Shown: positions 1 to 12,300 of the stretch, one piece after another
How the letters are laid out: each line of letters starts with the position of its first letter
Numbering within the stretch: position 1 is the stretch's first letter
Source: Xylogone sp. PMI_703
Taxonomy: Eukaryota > Ascomycota > Leotiomycetes
Length of the DNA stretch: 64,000 nucleotides
Direction: 5' to 3'
Assembly (NCBI GenBank): GCA_021399445.1
Contig: JAJTUQ010000018.1
Location: forward strand, 62,001 to 126,000
Notes under the pieces: model-generated
Told to the model about the DNA's origin: nothing
The model's input: the letters and a program-made list of their open reading frames with translations, nothing else
Database searches by the model: none
Position numbers and translations under genes: made by a program

Positions 1-23
1 ATAATAATTACTTTCCATTAAAC

Positions 24-388
24 ATGACTGTCAAAGAACGAAAGAGACGGAACGAAAAGTTCAGTAGAAGAAAAGATACCTTAATCAACAAGGCTCACCA
101 GTTTGCGCGGCTTTGTGATGCCGATATATCACTTACCATCCGTAACCATAAAACTGGTCGTTTTTTCACCTATAATTCTATTGATTCTGAATCTTGGCCA
201 CCATCTAAAGGAAAAATAGTAAGTTGTCCCCTTTGAATATTAAAAGTAGGATATTCAGAGAGATATAGCAACAATCGTATCTACTGCCAATTACCTTATA
301 TCCCCGTGATTTAGAGGCTAAGCGGAAGAACTATATTCAGGACAGGATAAGGAATAAATTACAGGAAAAGAGGAAGGTGAATGAGTAG
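24..388 (+). CDS. Small MADS-box-like protein (two exons)
   Basis: Exons 24-218 and 269-388 with a 50-nt GTAAGT...TAG intron give a 104-residue protein. The first ~55 residues follow the MADS (SRF-type) pattern: basic start, FSRRKDTLINKAH helix, then LCDADISLTI strands and a GRFFTYNS segment, followed by SWPPSK. The second exon is basic and helical. MADS domains bind DNA as dimers; a protein this short has little beyond that domain. Splicing in phase 0 removes the stop met by simple read-through. A close relative lies at 61.2 kb on the same strand and a distant one at 22.3 kb. The role is unknown; expression would need RNA evidence. Confidence 0.62.
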
Positions 389-907
389 AAATGTTGCGGA
401 CCTACAGGCCTGAGGCTATGTAACTCGGCTCGGCTGCACAGAGAGCCTAGAGACCACACGAGATCTGGGATCACGTAAGATGTTACATAAGCGGATTCCA
501 TAGATCCAGGGAATTCATAAGTTTATAAAAACTTGTGTATTTGTCAAATTAGATAGGAGCCTCGTGCTTAACCTAAATTATAGTTTAGTATCATAAGTTA
601 CTACTTATTGCACACCTACCATGAGAGGGATAACTAACTTACCTTGTCTACTCTTATTTCATTCTAAGTTGTACAACCTAGTGTGTACTATATACGTTGG
701 TATATAAGGGGACTGTAAAAAGAACGGAATGACCTTATCATTTTAATTATTTGCATGTTTTAAGGTGGTGGATGAGATTACAAGATAATCATGAAACTCA
801 AGGTTAGAATAGTATGATCTGAAAGTTAAAAAGTTAATTAGAAAATTATAATTAAAACAGATCTAACGGTTATACGTTGTAAAGTTAATTCTAAATTACA
901 GAGATAA
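389..907. other. AT-rich spacer
   Basis: No open frame or RNA gene is visible. The sequence is AT-rich and lies between the MADS-like gene and the first pogo terminus. Confidence 0.5.
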
Positions 908-909
908 TA

Positions 910-2178
910 ACGTCCGTCCCTGTGTGCCGAACATCCCGCCGTGCCGAACAATTTGAAGGGTACTTTGACTTCAAGCATCTCAAACTTTGTGTATACTTCG
1001 ATATATATCATATTTTTGTTTAAATATTGTACTGTGACCACTTTTGAACACCCTAAACCTCTCTTAATCGGAAATTTATTTCTCATCGTCGCTGTCATGC
1101 CTGATTTACGGGGCACTCCTTTTTATTACAAAACAGAACTTTTTCCCTATTGCACTGAAATCGAGCTTTTATCACTCTTAGTATTTATAAAAGTATGCTA
1201 CCTAAGCCTCTAAACTTGACTATAACACTGGAATATCCTCATAAGCTTTGTGGCTGCTGTAACGCCCATATTCATACAAGTTTGCCACGCTGATCAGTAC
1301 CTCTAATCGAAGGGTTTCCTTTTCGGGACTAAGGCTAAGCCCATCTGTCTCGTACAGTATTATAATTACTAATAAATTTACTGTATATACATGCTATTTA
1401 CTTAATATACTGTATTTTCATAAAATGTGTAACAGTCTTCTAGGGAGTTCTACTACGAACTGCTACGTATCCTCTTTCGTTGCCCGGCTGTAGCCTCCTC
1501 CATCGTTGAGTTAGTGATGATCATTCCATGATCCTGTTCTTATCTCTATTACCATAATAAGTAATGACCAACCGCACCACTAAAGCCCTTGCAGAAACCA
1601 AGTTATTGGGAGAGTCTGTAAAATATAGCGCTATATTACGACATAAGAACATCCCTTGAAATTACTATTGTCGTGACCATGGACGACTGTCGAGAGAACA
1701 GAAGGCTCAGGGCTAACAGTAAAAAGTGCTCAAAACGCTTTTGGAACTAATGTATGAACTCGGAAATGCTATACAAATAAAGTATTCATTTTCACTGGCC
1801 TGCAGTAATGTACAATGAGGCCAAGGTTCGCAAGTCAGCCAAATCATTCATTCTAGGGAAGGGGGAGAAGAAAGTGATGAGTTATGTCGAGGAGGCATGA
1901 GCGAAACGTACTGTAAAACCGGCAAAATGGTAAGAGAAAACAGAGTCGCAAGTACAAAAGTGTTAAGCTTAAGGCCGATAGGTCAGAACCAGAGCTAGAA
2001 TCAGAAGGTGTGTGTGCTGCGAAAGCGGCTAAAAGAAAACAGCATAAAACGGCGTCAGAAGCATAAGAATGTTGCTACAGAGCCAGATGAGCCAGAGCTA
2101 GAGCTAGAAGTAGTGCGGATGACCGAACCACTAACTCTATGGAGTGAACCAAAGGCTACGGTGATGCGGATGATCTGA
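910..2178 (+). mobile_element. Degraded pogo/Fot1-type DNA transposon (left terminus plus internally deleted transposase)
   Basis: A terminus beginning ACGTCCGTCCCTGTGT follows a TA dinucleotide at 908-909, the target duplicated by Tc1/mariner/pogo elements. From about 1564 the plus strand reads as a transposase N-terminal piece (residues like TKALAETKLLGESVKYS, then HGRLSREQKAQG) typical of the CENP-B/Tc5 helix-turn-helix region. From about 1860 to 2178 it reads as the acidic/basic tail of these transposases, ending in VMRMI and a stop. The DDE catalytic core between is missing, and stops and frameshifts interrupt the frame. This is a dead relic. No matching right end is seen just after 2178; the only inverted partner is at 8987. 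Confidence 0.6.
1564..2178 (+). pseudogene. pogo-family transposase remnant, DDE core deleted
   Basis: Family identity rests on the N-terminal helix-turn-helix remnant (1564 to about 1790) and the C-terminal tail (about 1860-2178, with EPDEPELELEVVRM and a terminal VMRMI). A full transposase of this family is about 500-600 residues; only roughly 200 codons survive, in more than one frame. Stops such as TGA and TAA replace expected Arg/Gln codons, as RIP would cause. No activity is possible. Confidence 0.55.
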
Positions 2179-3565
2179 GTACAGACTGTGGAGGATTAGA
2201 TTGTTATAAGAGGATCGAGAGTTTTATTGTTTTACTCTTCAGTTTGGATAGGTTTCTTGTATGCTCGAACTGGCCTCGTAACTAGTTATTATTGTTAGCC
2301 TTAATCTTAATGTTTAATCATATTCTTGGTGTAACAGATAGGACATAGTAATGATTTACTTACTTGTTATCATTAAGCAGTATTTCGCGTATATAAAAGT
2401 ATTCCGGTCTTCGATTCTGCTGTCATCGAGTATGATGGTCTCGTGACCAAGTGGAGACCAGTTCTCTTCTGAAACTTCTATATTTCTGTAGTCTGCTCGT
2501 TGTTCGACCTAATTCTATTCTGTTTCGGAGCATGCTTGGATTCTTTCGATTCTGCTATCTTCTAATCTGTATCGACTCTCTAGTTTTTACTTCCTTGCCG
2601 GTGTATGATATTTACTTACTTATGTGTTGTGTATTCACGGTATGCATAGCTGTTTTGTGGAGATCTAGCCGGAAGCTAGGCTAGTGAGACTGGGTATTCC
2701 AATGCTTGGAGTATCTCGAAGACATCAGTGGGGTCAAGGGGCTAGCTCTGTTGTGATGATTGCTAGTGTTTGACAAGTCATGTTGATTACGTTTGTACGA
2801 TACTCGATGGCCTCGATGACGCTGGTATTGTGAGATATGCTTGGTTGGTGAGTACTCTAAAATAACTTTATCAAGAGAACAAAGGGCTGCTACTTCTGTG
2901 GCCTGATGTTATTGATATTGACATAAAGTGATGGAGTGATCCTGAGTGACTATTCTTCCTTATTTACAGGACTGGACAGGGACGAGAAAACGCTCTGTTG
3001 TTGTCCGTACTAAGAAGTGGTTTTGAAAGGAGTGGACATCCCTAAAGACTTGCTTTCACTAATTTAGCGAACCTCTAGTTAGTAAGAATTAGTGGCGAGA
3101 TCTGCATTCAGGACACAGTTTACCTAATCTAGCTGACTATATCAGTTGTCAACGTCTTAAGTTAAGTTACCTTTGGCTTAGAAGCTGATCACGACAGCTT
3201 TATCGAATATGCCCGTGTCCCATTGGCTTTACTATAATATGACAACTATAAGTTCGTATCCAGTACCATGAACAAGTGGAAGTTCAACCTTTGATGGCCA
3301 ACCCAAAACTAGAACAGTTGCAAATTCAGCCGTGCTGATATTGCTGCTGAACTTCGCACCCATGATCTTGTGGCTGAGCTTTGTGACAAGTACCAATAAC
3401 CCCGTAGCCTCAAGTGCTCATCAGGTGGTCTTTGCAACTTGCTCAATATGATTTCTACTGTAATATCCTCAAAGCCTAAGAGGATCGAGAGATATTTATC
3501 ATTGTTCTATGTTTCTTGGTTTGTCGCAATATCACACTTGTATTACGGCCGTATTCGACTAGTGT
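2179..3565. other. Decayed intergenic sequence
   Basis: No intact gene. A short open stretch (2451-2684, plus) is hydrophobic and has no family match that I recognise. Fragments near 3290-3450 look like coding sequence broken by stops, but I cannot name the family. Confidence 0.4.
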
Positions 3566-6500
3566 TTGCTCGTGCGAGAGTATGCTGATGCCATAATACG
3601 CTTGCTGAAGTGGTTACTGACCAGTGACATAAGGCTGAGTTCTTTCGACGATGATAATACTTTATTATATGCCATTTTATCACATACTTGGACTAAGGAC
3701 CAAGAAGTTACATATAACGAACTATTGTCTGGTACAGACAAAGAAAAGACTGACTACGTCAAGATTCACTTCTGTGTAGACAAAGCCGCCAAGGATAGGT
3801 TATAATATTCCTGGGTGAATACTTGTTGCATTGATAAGTCAACAAGCGATGAGCTCCAAGAGGCCATTAACTCAATGTTCTGTTGGTATCAGCGTGTAAG
3901 CAAATATTATGTATATTTGTCGGATGTCCTAGTATTAACAGAGGTCACTGACGTCTAAGTTTTCCGAATAACGTGACTAAAAGGCTTTCGACAAAGCTGA
4001 TGGTTTACATGAGAGTGGACATTACAAGAGTTAATAACATTATCCATGGTTGAATTTTTCTCCCAGAATGACAAACAGTTAAGTAATCAGATATCATTGA
4101 AGCAGGAAATCCATGAGATTACCAAGATTCTTATTGTAGTATTAAGAGGACAAAGACTCTTTAAGTTTAACCCTGAGGAACAAATGAACTAGGCCGCTAA
4201 TCGTACAACAACGAAGAAGGAAGATAAAGTATACTATTTACTAAGAATTTTCGGAGTATTCTTATTATTTATATATAGAGAAAGAGAAGAACATGCTATT
4301 GGACGGCTGAGAGATGAAATAAAAAGGCGACAGGAAGAGTAAAGAACAGAAAGATTTCAAGATTTAATAAGTATTTTCTTATCTGAGGTAATATTCTTCT
4401 TTTGACTTTATATAACTAATTGTTTACAGTTTCCTCACTGTTACCTTTTCCGCGAAATGAATTCTTTGTTAGGCGAGAAGATGAGCTTTAATCTTTTGAA
4501 CAGTTCCTTCTTCCCAACACTCATCAACGAATAACAATATGTAGTCTAGGAGGTTATAGGAAATCAGTACTTGTCCTTGAGTTAAGATATCGGGCATTAA
4601 CTCAAAACGCCAAATATTTAGTTTTCTGGGTATTAACTATTAGTCAAAAGAGTTTTGAACTTATATATCAAGAGATCAGAATCCGGCTCGGCATACGAGG
4701 AATTTCTGATAATAATACAGACATCAGACAACTTGTTAAAGATACATTAGATTCAGACAGTATAAATCATTAGTTGATGATCGTTGATAATACTGATGAT
4801 TTCGGCGTCTTTATGGAGAGAGGGGATATTAGATATAGTCTGAGCAGCATAGCTTAACTTTGTGATTATCTCTTATCCAACCCTTAAGGCAAGGTCCTCT
4901 TTACTACATAAAGTAGGAAAGTTGCTGAAGACCTGACTCTTAATAATATATTACAGTTCAACAATATAAGCAAAACTAAGGCTCAGCAGTTATTAACGAA
5001 ACGAATATTAAAATCAGTATTACTTTATGACAAAACAGCTGTTAATTAATTACTAAAAATGCTTACTTATTTATTGCTTATTATTGTACAGATAATTACT
5101 TTTATAAATAATAACAATATATCAGTATCTGAATATATTTCATTGTTCTAAGAAACAGATATTACAACCGAGCTCTTTAATGAGGATTTTGAAGACTTTA
5201 GCAGATATCCAGAAATGGAAAACGTAATTACAAAAACATGATATATCTCGTTTGATCAAATACAAAAACAAAATCCACTTACTATAGAGTATCTTTCTTT
5301 TATAGTATATATTAATCATATTAATATTCCTCAGTTATTATTGCCTTCCAGAGAGTCCTAGGTAAAACAGGCTAAAGTAATTAGGATATTGAAAGGATAT
5401 ATATTTATTATAGAACATTAACAAACTTTACAAGAGTTAAGAAACGAGAAGTTCTTTGATATGTATTGACTAGTCTACATAATGTCAGAATGGTGGCTGG
5501 ATAGACATGATGAACAGACGGCTTGGATAGCCAAAGCAACGATACGACTTGAGGAATTAATCTCATACAGTGAACATGAAAAGAGGGAAGAATAGACGAC
5601 ATACTTTCCTTACGTAATCCACGTGGCCAGATTAGACAGTAAACTGGACGACACAGCAAAAGTTTCACTTTTAGATTGGATAGGTTAATGTCAAACAAGC
5701 TTAGGGCAATATTTAGCAGTAAAGAAGACGTACCAACAAATACTTTCGTTGTAAGAAAAGAGGCTGGGCAAGGAAGATAATCAGACATTTATGAGCATGA
5801 GCAACTTGGCAATTATGTTAAACAGTTAAGGCAAGTACAAGGAGGCAGAATTGATGTACAAGTAAATACTGATATTGTGTGAGAAGGTACTTGGGCTGGA
5901 GCATCCAGATATACTGATGAGCATGAATAACTTGGCAGTCGTATTAAACAGTTAATGTAAATACGAGGAAGTAGTATTGATACTCAGGAAGACGCTGACG
6001 CGAAGAGAGAAGGTGCTTGGGCCAGAGCATCCAGGTACGCTAATAAGCATGAATGACTTGGCGGTTGTGTTAAACGGCCAAGGCAAGTACGAAGAGGCAG
6101 AATCGATGTATAGGCAGGAATTGGTACTGTGTGAGAAAGTGCTTGGGCTGGAGCATCTAGACACATTAGCGAGCATGAACAACTTGGCGGGAGTGCTGGA
6201 CAAACAAGACAAGTACGAAGAGGCAGAATCGATGTATAGGCAGGAATTAGTACTGTGTAAGAAGGTGCTTGGGCCAGAGTATTCGGGTACGTTGACGAGT
6301 ATGAACAACTTAGCGAGAGTGCTGGATAGCCAAGGCAAGTACGAAGAGGCGGAATCGATGTACAGGCAGACATTAGTACTGTTTGAGAAGGTGCTTGGGC
6401 CGGAGCATCCAGATACGTTAGTGAACATGAACAACTTGGCGGGAGTGCTGGACAGGCAAGGCAAGTACGAAGAGGTAGAATCGATGAACAGGCAAACGCT

Positions 6501-7428
6501 GACACGAAGAGAGAAGGTGCTTAAGCCAGAGCATCCAGGCACACTGACGAGCATGAACGACTTAGCGGGAGTGTTAAACAGCTAAGACAAGTACGAAGAG
6601 GCGGAATCGATGTACAAGCAGACATTAGCACTGTTTGAGAAGGTGTTTGGGCCAGAACATCCAGACACGTTGACGAGCATGAATGACTTGGCGGTTGTGC
6701 TGAATAGCCAAGGCAAGTACGAAGAGGCGGAATCGATGTACAAGCAGACGCTGGCGCGAAGAGAGAAGGTACTTAGGCCAGAGCATCCAGACACATTAGC
6801 GAGCATGAACAATTTGGCGGTCGTGCTAGATAGCTAATGTAAATATGAGGAGGCAGTATTAATACTCGGGAAGACGTTAGTATGAAAAGAGAAGGTGTTT
6901 GGGCCAGAGTATCCAGACACGTTAACGAGCATGAACAACTTGACGGTTATGCTGAATAGCCAAGGCAAGTATGAAGAGGTAGAATCGATGTATAAACAGA
7001 CGTTGGCGTAAAAAGAAAAGATACTTGGGCCAGAGCATCCAGACATACTGACGAGCATGAACAATTTGGTGGTCGTGCTAGACAGCCAATGTAAATACGA
7101 GGAGGTGGCATTGATACTCAGGAAGACACTGGCACGAAGAGAAAAAGTGCTTGGGCCAGAGCATCCTTCTACACTAACAAGTATAGATAACCTTGCCCAC
7201 CTCCTTGCGAATCAGCAGCAGTACGATGAATCTGCTGTTCTATATAAAAGGACATACACTGGGTATAACACTGTTCTTGGAACTGATCATCTAATTACAT
7301 ATACATATCTTCAAGATTATTCTGACTGTCTGTGTCGTAGGACAATAAAGGGCTTGCTTGCTTGTCGTGTTAAGATATGCAATCATAACAAGCAACAAAA
7401 TGAGGATTCAAATTATTACGTAATTTAA
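3566..7428 (+). pseudogene. HET-NB-ARC-TPR (NLR/STAND) gene, inactivated
   Basis: Reading the plus strand across frames gives a full fungal NLR order. A HET domain (about 3570-4370) shows YAILSHTW, then TCCIDKS, AINSMF-WY, YYVYLSDV and, later, AANRTTTKKEDKVYYLL. An NB-ARC domain (about 4440-5160) shows a P-loop relic ICSLGGYRKS, LMIVDNTDD (Walker B-like), LFTT and SRKVAEDLT. A winged-helix-like linker (5410-5790, with LVHIMSEWW) leads to about eleven TPR_10/12 (kinesin-light-chain type) repeats of 126 bp (about 5790-7200). Such proteins act in allorecognition and programmed cell death. Many TAA/TAG/TGA stops (for example near 4195, 5953, 6583, 6836, 7010) replace Gln, Trp or Arg codons, and in the P-loop the usual GGVGKS is GGYRKS, so it is dead. 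The stop pattern suggests RIP. Confidence 0.85.
5790..7200 (+). repeat. Tandem 126-bp TPR-encoding repeats
   Basis: About eleven units of 126 bp (42 codons) recur in register. Each contains a segment like GGCAAGTACGAAGAGGC, then GAGAAGGTGCTTGGGCC and GAGCATCCAGACAC. Units differ mainly by C-T and G-A changes. They encode the TPR array of the NLR pseudogene. Open frames on the minus strand here are shadows of this repeat. Confidence 0.85.
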
Positions 7429-7430
7429 CT

Positions 7431-8744
7431 AAGATAAGCATAAAAGGCTTGAAGCTCAAGGAACTGAATAGAAATTAATATTATTAGTTCTAGATTACTG
7501 TTGTAGATGTTCATTTCTAATTTCAGCAGTTAACTATATAACATTGTATTTCGCATCCTTGACGTCAAACAAAGTTATCTTGGACTTTCAGGCTATATAA
7601 AAATCGTATCAGTAGTTTTCACCTGATTTTCTTACCAGATACACATAGACTTGCGATCCAACCCAAGAATCAGTACAAGATATAAATTTATAATGAAATT
7701 GATATTAACGTACTATTAAAATTAACAGATATATCACGTGACTAATGACGATAAACTTTCTTGTCAAAGATTATGGCACAGTGGTTAGGCTAAAGTACAT
7801 ATAAATTGTACAGTATAATAACTACATGAACTACTAGTTATAATGTTCTGTGTGAACCTTTAAATCTTTACTCGGTTAACGTTAAACAACGAATAAAACA
7901 ACAATAACTCAAATTTAAAATCTAGCTTTTTCAGAGTCCAAGTTATAATTTGTAGAAAATACTTCGGGTGTAGCTCTGGTCTAAGTTCTTTAGAATAGGA
8001 CGTCATAGAGGATAAGAATCCTGTATATGACTGGATGTTTACGTTTATGTGAAACTCTTTCGACAAGTCGAGTTGTTTGGGAATGTAACTTTAAATGGGT
8101 GATAAATTTCATCTAAAGCTAAATATTGGCCAGAGACCAATAGCGCATAAGTAAAGTAATCGAAAGATGAAAAGCACTTTGGAAAAAGAGTTAAATAGTA
8201 CATAAAATTGTTGAAAATGAAGTTCTTACAACTAGACTTATACGTCGTTGATCATCTGGTGTTCTCACTAATACGTTCAGCAGCACTCAGGCTAGCATCA
8301 GTTTCGGTAGTTAGATAAAGGCCCTGGGAATATGGTTCTCTTCGGGGAGTATTATAGCTTAGGGTGTAATATAGTTTACCAGGACTGAGGACCATGCTTC
8401 GGCTAGGATGGTTAACCTCCTTAGTGCCTATTACATAAGTACTATTTCTGACATTTCTACCTACCTTAGTCATAGTTCCGGCCAGTTACACACTTGGTAC
8501 ATAATTTACGAAAACATATAAAAATTACAGTAATTATTATCGTGACTTACAGAGTCATCTTTAGCTAACCAAAAGTCGTTAGCCCATTAAGGAGAAATAT
8601 CTTCCAACTTGGTGATTATGCATGAAAATGCATGGTGTAACAGCCATAAGACTAATGACGATCTTCAACATAAATAACAAAGTTCTAAAGCTCAGATAAG
8701 ACCGTTTTATAAGTACTAAAAGTAATATGAGCTTGATGTTGAAG
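7431..8744. other. AT-rich intergenic sequence
   Basis: No gene is supported. A 73-codon minus-strand frame at 8252-8473 has no recognisable domain and no partner exon. The stretch is AT-rich and probably RIP-affected. Confidence 0.4.
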
Positions 8745-8987
8745 CTAGAGCGAAAAGACTTTGTTCTGGTATAAAAGGAGACTCTCTGTTAATTCGTCAC
8801 AATAACAACAATATAACTGTAAATTTTCTAAAGAATAAGGTTCAGAATGATTAAGAAAAGCCAGAGAACACTGTTTATACAATGGTATAGTAGATATCGA
8901 TGTATGCAAGATTTTGAAATACTTGAAGTCAATGTACCCCTCAAAGTGTCCGGCACAGTGGGGTGTCCGGAACACAGGGACGGACGT
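8745..8987 (-). mobile_element. Pogo-type terminus, inverted relative to the one at 910
   Basis: Read on the minus strand, the sequence from 8987 begins ACGTCCGTCCCTGTGT like the 910 terminus and is preceded by TA (8988-8989). Similarity continues, diverged, for about 230 bp inward. That is longer than many pogo inverted repeats, so this may be the end of a second, opposite-facing copy. It could also be the true right end of an 8-kb composite containing the NLR pseudogene. No transposase is recognisable beside it. Confidence 0.6.
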
Positions 8988-8989
8988 TA

Positions 8990-9381
8990 GTAAAGATGTT
9001 ACATGTAAACTTTCAGCAAAAGGAGAGGTTATAGCTAATACTAACTGTTATCATATCTTAAAATGATCTGTTTTAGCATAAATCATTGTTTGTAACATCT
9101 TCTTTTCGAGCACCTTTAAGAATAACAAATTATTAGAAACAATTAGTAATAAAGTTAAAGTTAACTAAACCTGCCCATAATATAATAAAGATCTAAACTG
9201 CGCTTTAATCAGTTTTATCTTTAATTATCATTACTAAAATAAAATAAAATAAAAGATAAAAAAGATTAGCTAAGCTATTAAACAATTATATTTCTTTTCT
9301 CTCTTTCTTTGAATGTATAATTTGGTGAACTACAGAGAGATGGGTACAACACAAGTTCGACTTTAATATTTCGAGGCCTAA
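8990..9381. other. AT-rich 3' flank
   Basis: Very AT-rich; includes a short AAAATA run near 9236-9257. No gene seen. It is the 3' side of the minus-strand proline-rich gene. Confidence 0.4.
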
Positions 9382-12300
9382 TTAAGCACCAGAAGGGCCA
9401 GGACCACTAGTGGAAGTGTATGACTGTGGCCACTGCCACTGATTGTACGATGTGCCAGTTGGATCAGAGCCTGGGGCCTGTGACTGTGCCCGCCACTGTT
9501 GATACCATGCGCTAGTTGGATCAGGACCAGGAGACTGGGACTGTGCCCGCTGCCACAGTTCATACCATCCACTAGTTGAATTAACGTTAGGAGCCTGCGG
9601 CTGTGTCTGTTGCCATTGTTCGTGCCATGCGCTGGTTGGATTAAGACCAGGAGGACCAGGAGGACCAAGAGGACCAGGAGGGCCAGGAGGGCCAGGAGGA
9701 GGAGGAGGAGGGGGACCACCCGGAGGAGGACCACCCGGAGGACCACCTGGAGGAGGACCACCCGGAGGACCACCTGGAGGACCACCTGGAGGGCCAGGAG
9801 CAGCAGCAGGAGGAGGAGGAGGAGGAGGAGGAGGAGGAGGAGGAGGAGGAGGAGGAGGAGGAGGAGGAGGAGGAGGAGGAGGAGGAGGAGGAGGAGGAGG
9901 AGGAGGAGGGGGACCACCTGGAGGAGGGGGACCACCTGGAGGAGGACCACCTGGAGGAGGGGGACCAAGAGTAAAAGAAGGTTCTGGTTTTATTTTTAAC
10001 TGCTGAAACCATGCCGGTTGTTGCCCTCCAGGATATGGCCATTGAAACTGAGATGGCGGTGGCTGCCATTGCTGTTGAGACCAGGGGGTTTGTTGTGGTT
10101 TTGACTGCTGCCATTGGAACCAAGGTGGTTGTTGCCATTGCTGTTGGGGCCAAGGCGGTTGTTGCGGTTTTGACTGCTGCCATTGGAACCAAGGTGGTTG
10201 TTGCCATTGCTGTTGGGGCCAAGGCGGTTGTTGCGGTTTTGACTGCTGCCATTGGAACCAAGATGGTTGTTGCCATTGCGACTGAAACCAAGTTGGCTGT
10301 TGCACTCCAGTCTGTTGCCATTGTTGTTGAGACCATGGTTGTGCTCCCGGCTGCGACAGTGATATATCAATGGTGGGTTGTGGTACTCCTGGATATGCTG
10401 TCTTGTGTACACCTCGCCTGCGTTGCTTTATAGTTGCTTCTGATACGGGAACAGGCATATGTTGTCCCGCTGCTCTTCGATAATAGTCGATCTTTGCATC
10501 AACTTCTGACTGTCCGATTTTATTACACACTTCTGATCGTGTATACCACTCCATCTTGCCACTAGGAGGCTGGAGAAAGAGTTTTGTATCAACCGTGTGT
10601 TTAGGTTCCTTTTCAACGTGCTCATGAGTATCTATATTCTCCGATTCTGGAAGATACTGTCCTGTGGAAGCAGCCCCCCAAAGAGTGGTATCTTTCCATT
10701 TATCTACACTTAAGTTTTTTATATCTGCTTTATCGACAAGGTTAAGATCATTATCGATAGTTTCAATAGCCCCTTTTTTGATTCTTCTGTCAATGATAGG
10801 AAGTTTTTGTGCTTTCCACGCAAAAAATGCAGTAGGATATTTCCTAGCAGGAATGAGGTCATATATATATAAATAAGGATTTACCGGATTTTTACTATTA
10901 GATTTTGCAACAAATTGGAAAGACGCTGTAGCAAGTCGAAAGCAAGCTTCGATTCTTTTTGGGATTTTTTTAGATGGCTCAGTTCGATCTATATCCATTA
11001 TAACAAGTGGGTCTCCGTCCATCCTTAAGCCTCCACCTACGCCGGGAGGAGGAGGAGGAGGACCACCAGGAGGACCAGCTGGGGGACCAGCTGGAGGAGG
11101 GGGACCAGCTGAAGGACCACCCGGAGGACCACCTGGAGGACCACCTGGAGGGCCAGGAGGAGGAGGAGGAGGAGGAGGAGGAGGAGGAGGAGGAGGAGGA
11201 GGAGGAGGAGGAGGAGGAGGAGGAGGAGGAGGAGGAGGAGGAGGAGGGGGACCACCCGGAGGAGGACCACCCGGAGGACCACCTGGAGGAGGGGGACCAC
11301 CTGGAGGACCACCAGGAGGACCAGCTGGAGGAGGGGGACCAGCTGGAGGACCACCTGGAGGGCCAGGAGGAGGAGGAGGAGGACCACCCGGAGGACCACC
11401 AGGAGGACCACCAGGAGGACCAGCTGGAGGAGGGGGACCAGCTGGAGGACCACCCGGAGGAGGAGGGTCACCTGGAGGAGGAGGGTCACCTGGAGGAGGG
11501 CCACCCGGAGAAGGGCTATTTGTTGGTGGAGGAGGACCACCCGGAGAAGGACCACCTGGAGGAGGGCTATCTGTTGGAGGACCACCCGGAGGAGGAGGAT
11601 CACCTGGAGGAGGGCCACCCGGAGGAGGGCTATTTGTTGGTGGAGGAGGACCACCCGGAGAAGGACCACCTGGAGGAGGGATATCTGTTGGAGGACCACC
11701 CGGAGGAGGAGGATCACCCGGAGGAGGGCTATTTGTTGGAGGAGGGGGACCACCCGGAGGAGGGCTATTTGTTGGAGGAGGAGGACCACCCGGAGGAGGG
11801 CTATTTGTTGGAGGAGGAGGACCACCCGGAGGAGCGGGAGGAGGAGGAGGAGGAGGCGGAGGGCCACCTGGAGGGGGATTATTTGCTGGGGGGGGAGCTG
11901 GAGGAGCACCACCTGGAGGAGTACTTGCTGGAAGATTGTTTGCTGGTGGAGGATTATATCCTGGAGGAGGATTGCCTACTGGAGCGCTGCTTGCTTGAAG
12001 AACAGTACTTGCTGAAGCACTTTGTATCCTAGGAGGAGCTGGTGAATCTGATTCAAGAAATGATACTGCTTTAGCAGGAAGCTGTATACCAGGCCCTGGG
12101 CTGGTAAATGGATCCTCTTGTAATGTATGATCATTGTATCGGGAACGATGCGGAGTAGAATCAGTACTAGAACTAGAGATATCAAAACCGGGTGATTCAT
12201 TGTTTTCTACAAAACTGTGGAAAAGCCTTTGGCCACGTTCTACGATATTTGGAGTAGATGGTGGTATGATTTGTTGCCTTTCATCTCTTCCATCTTCTAC

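Noticed and set aside
838..1213. Small frames on both strands near the left pogo terminus
   Set aside because: They lie in the transposon terminal region; similar frames at 8745-8975 reflect shared repeat DNA, not protein coding.
5952..7064. Minus-strand repetitive frames over the TPR array
   Set aside because: They mirror the 126-bp TPR repeats. The plus strand carries the recognisable TPR and HET/NB-ARC motifs.
9610..9999. Plus-strand frame made largely of arginine repeats, and plus-strand Glu/His-rich frame at 11007-12032
   Set aside because: These are shadows of GGA repeats encoding poly-Pro on the minus strand; they lack non-repetitive coding sequence.
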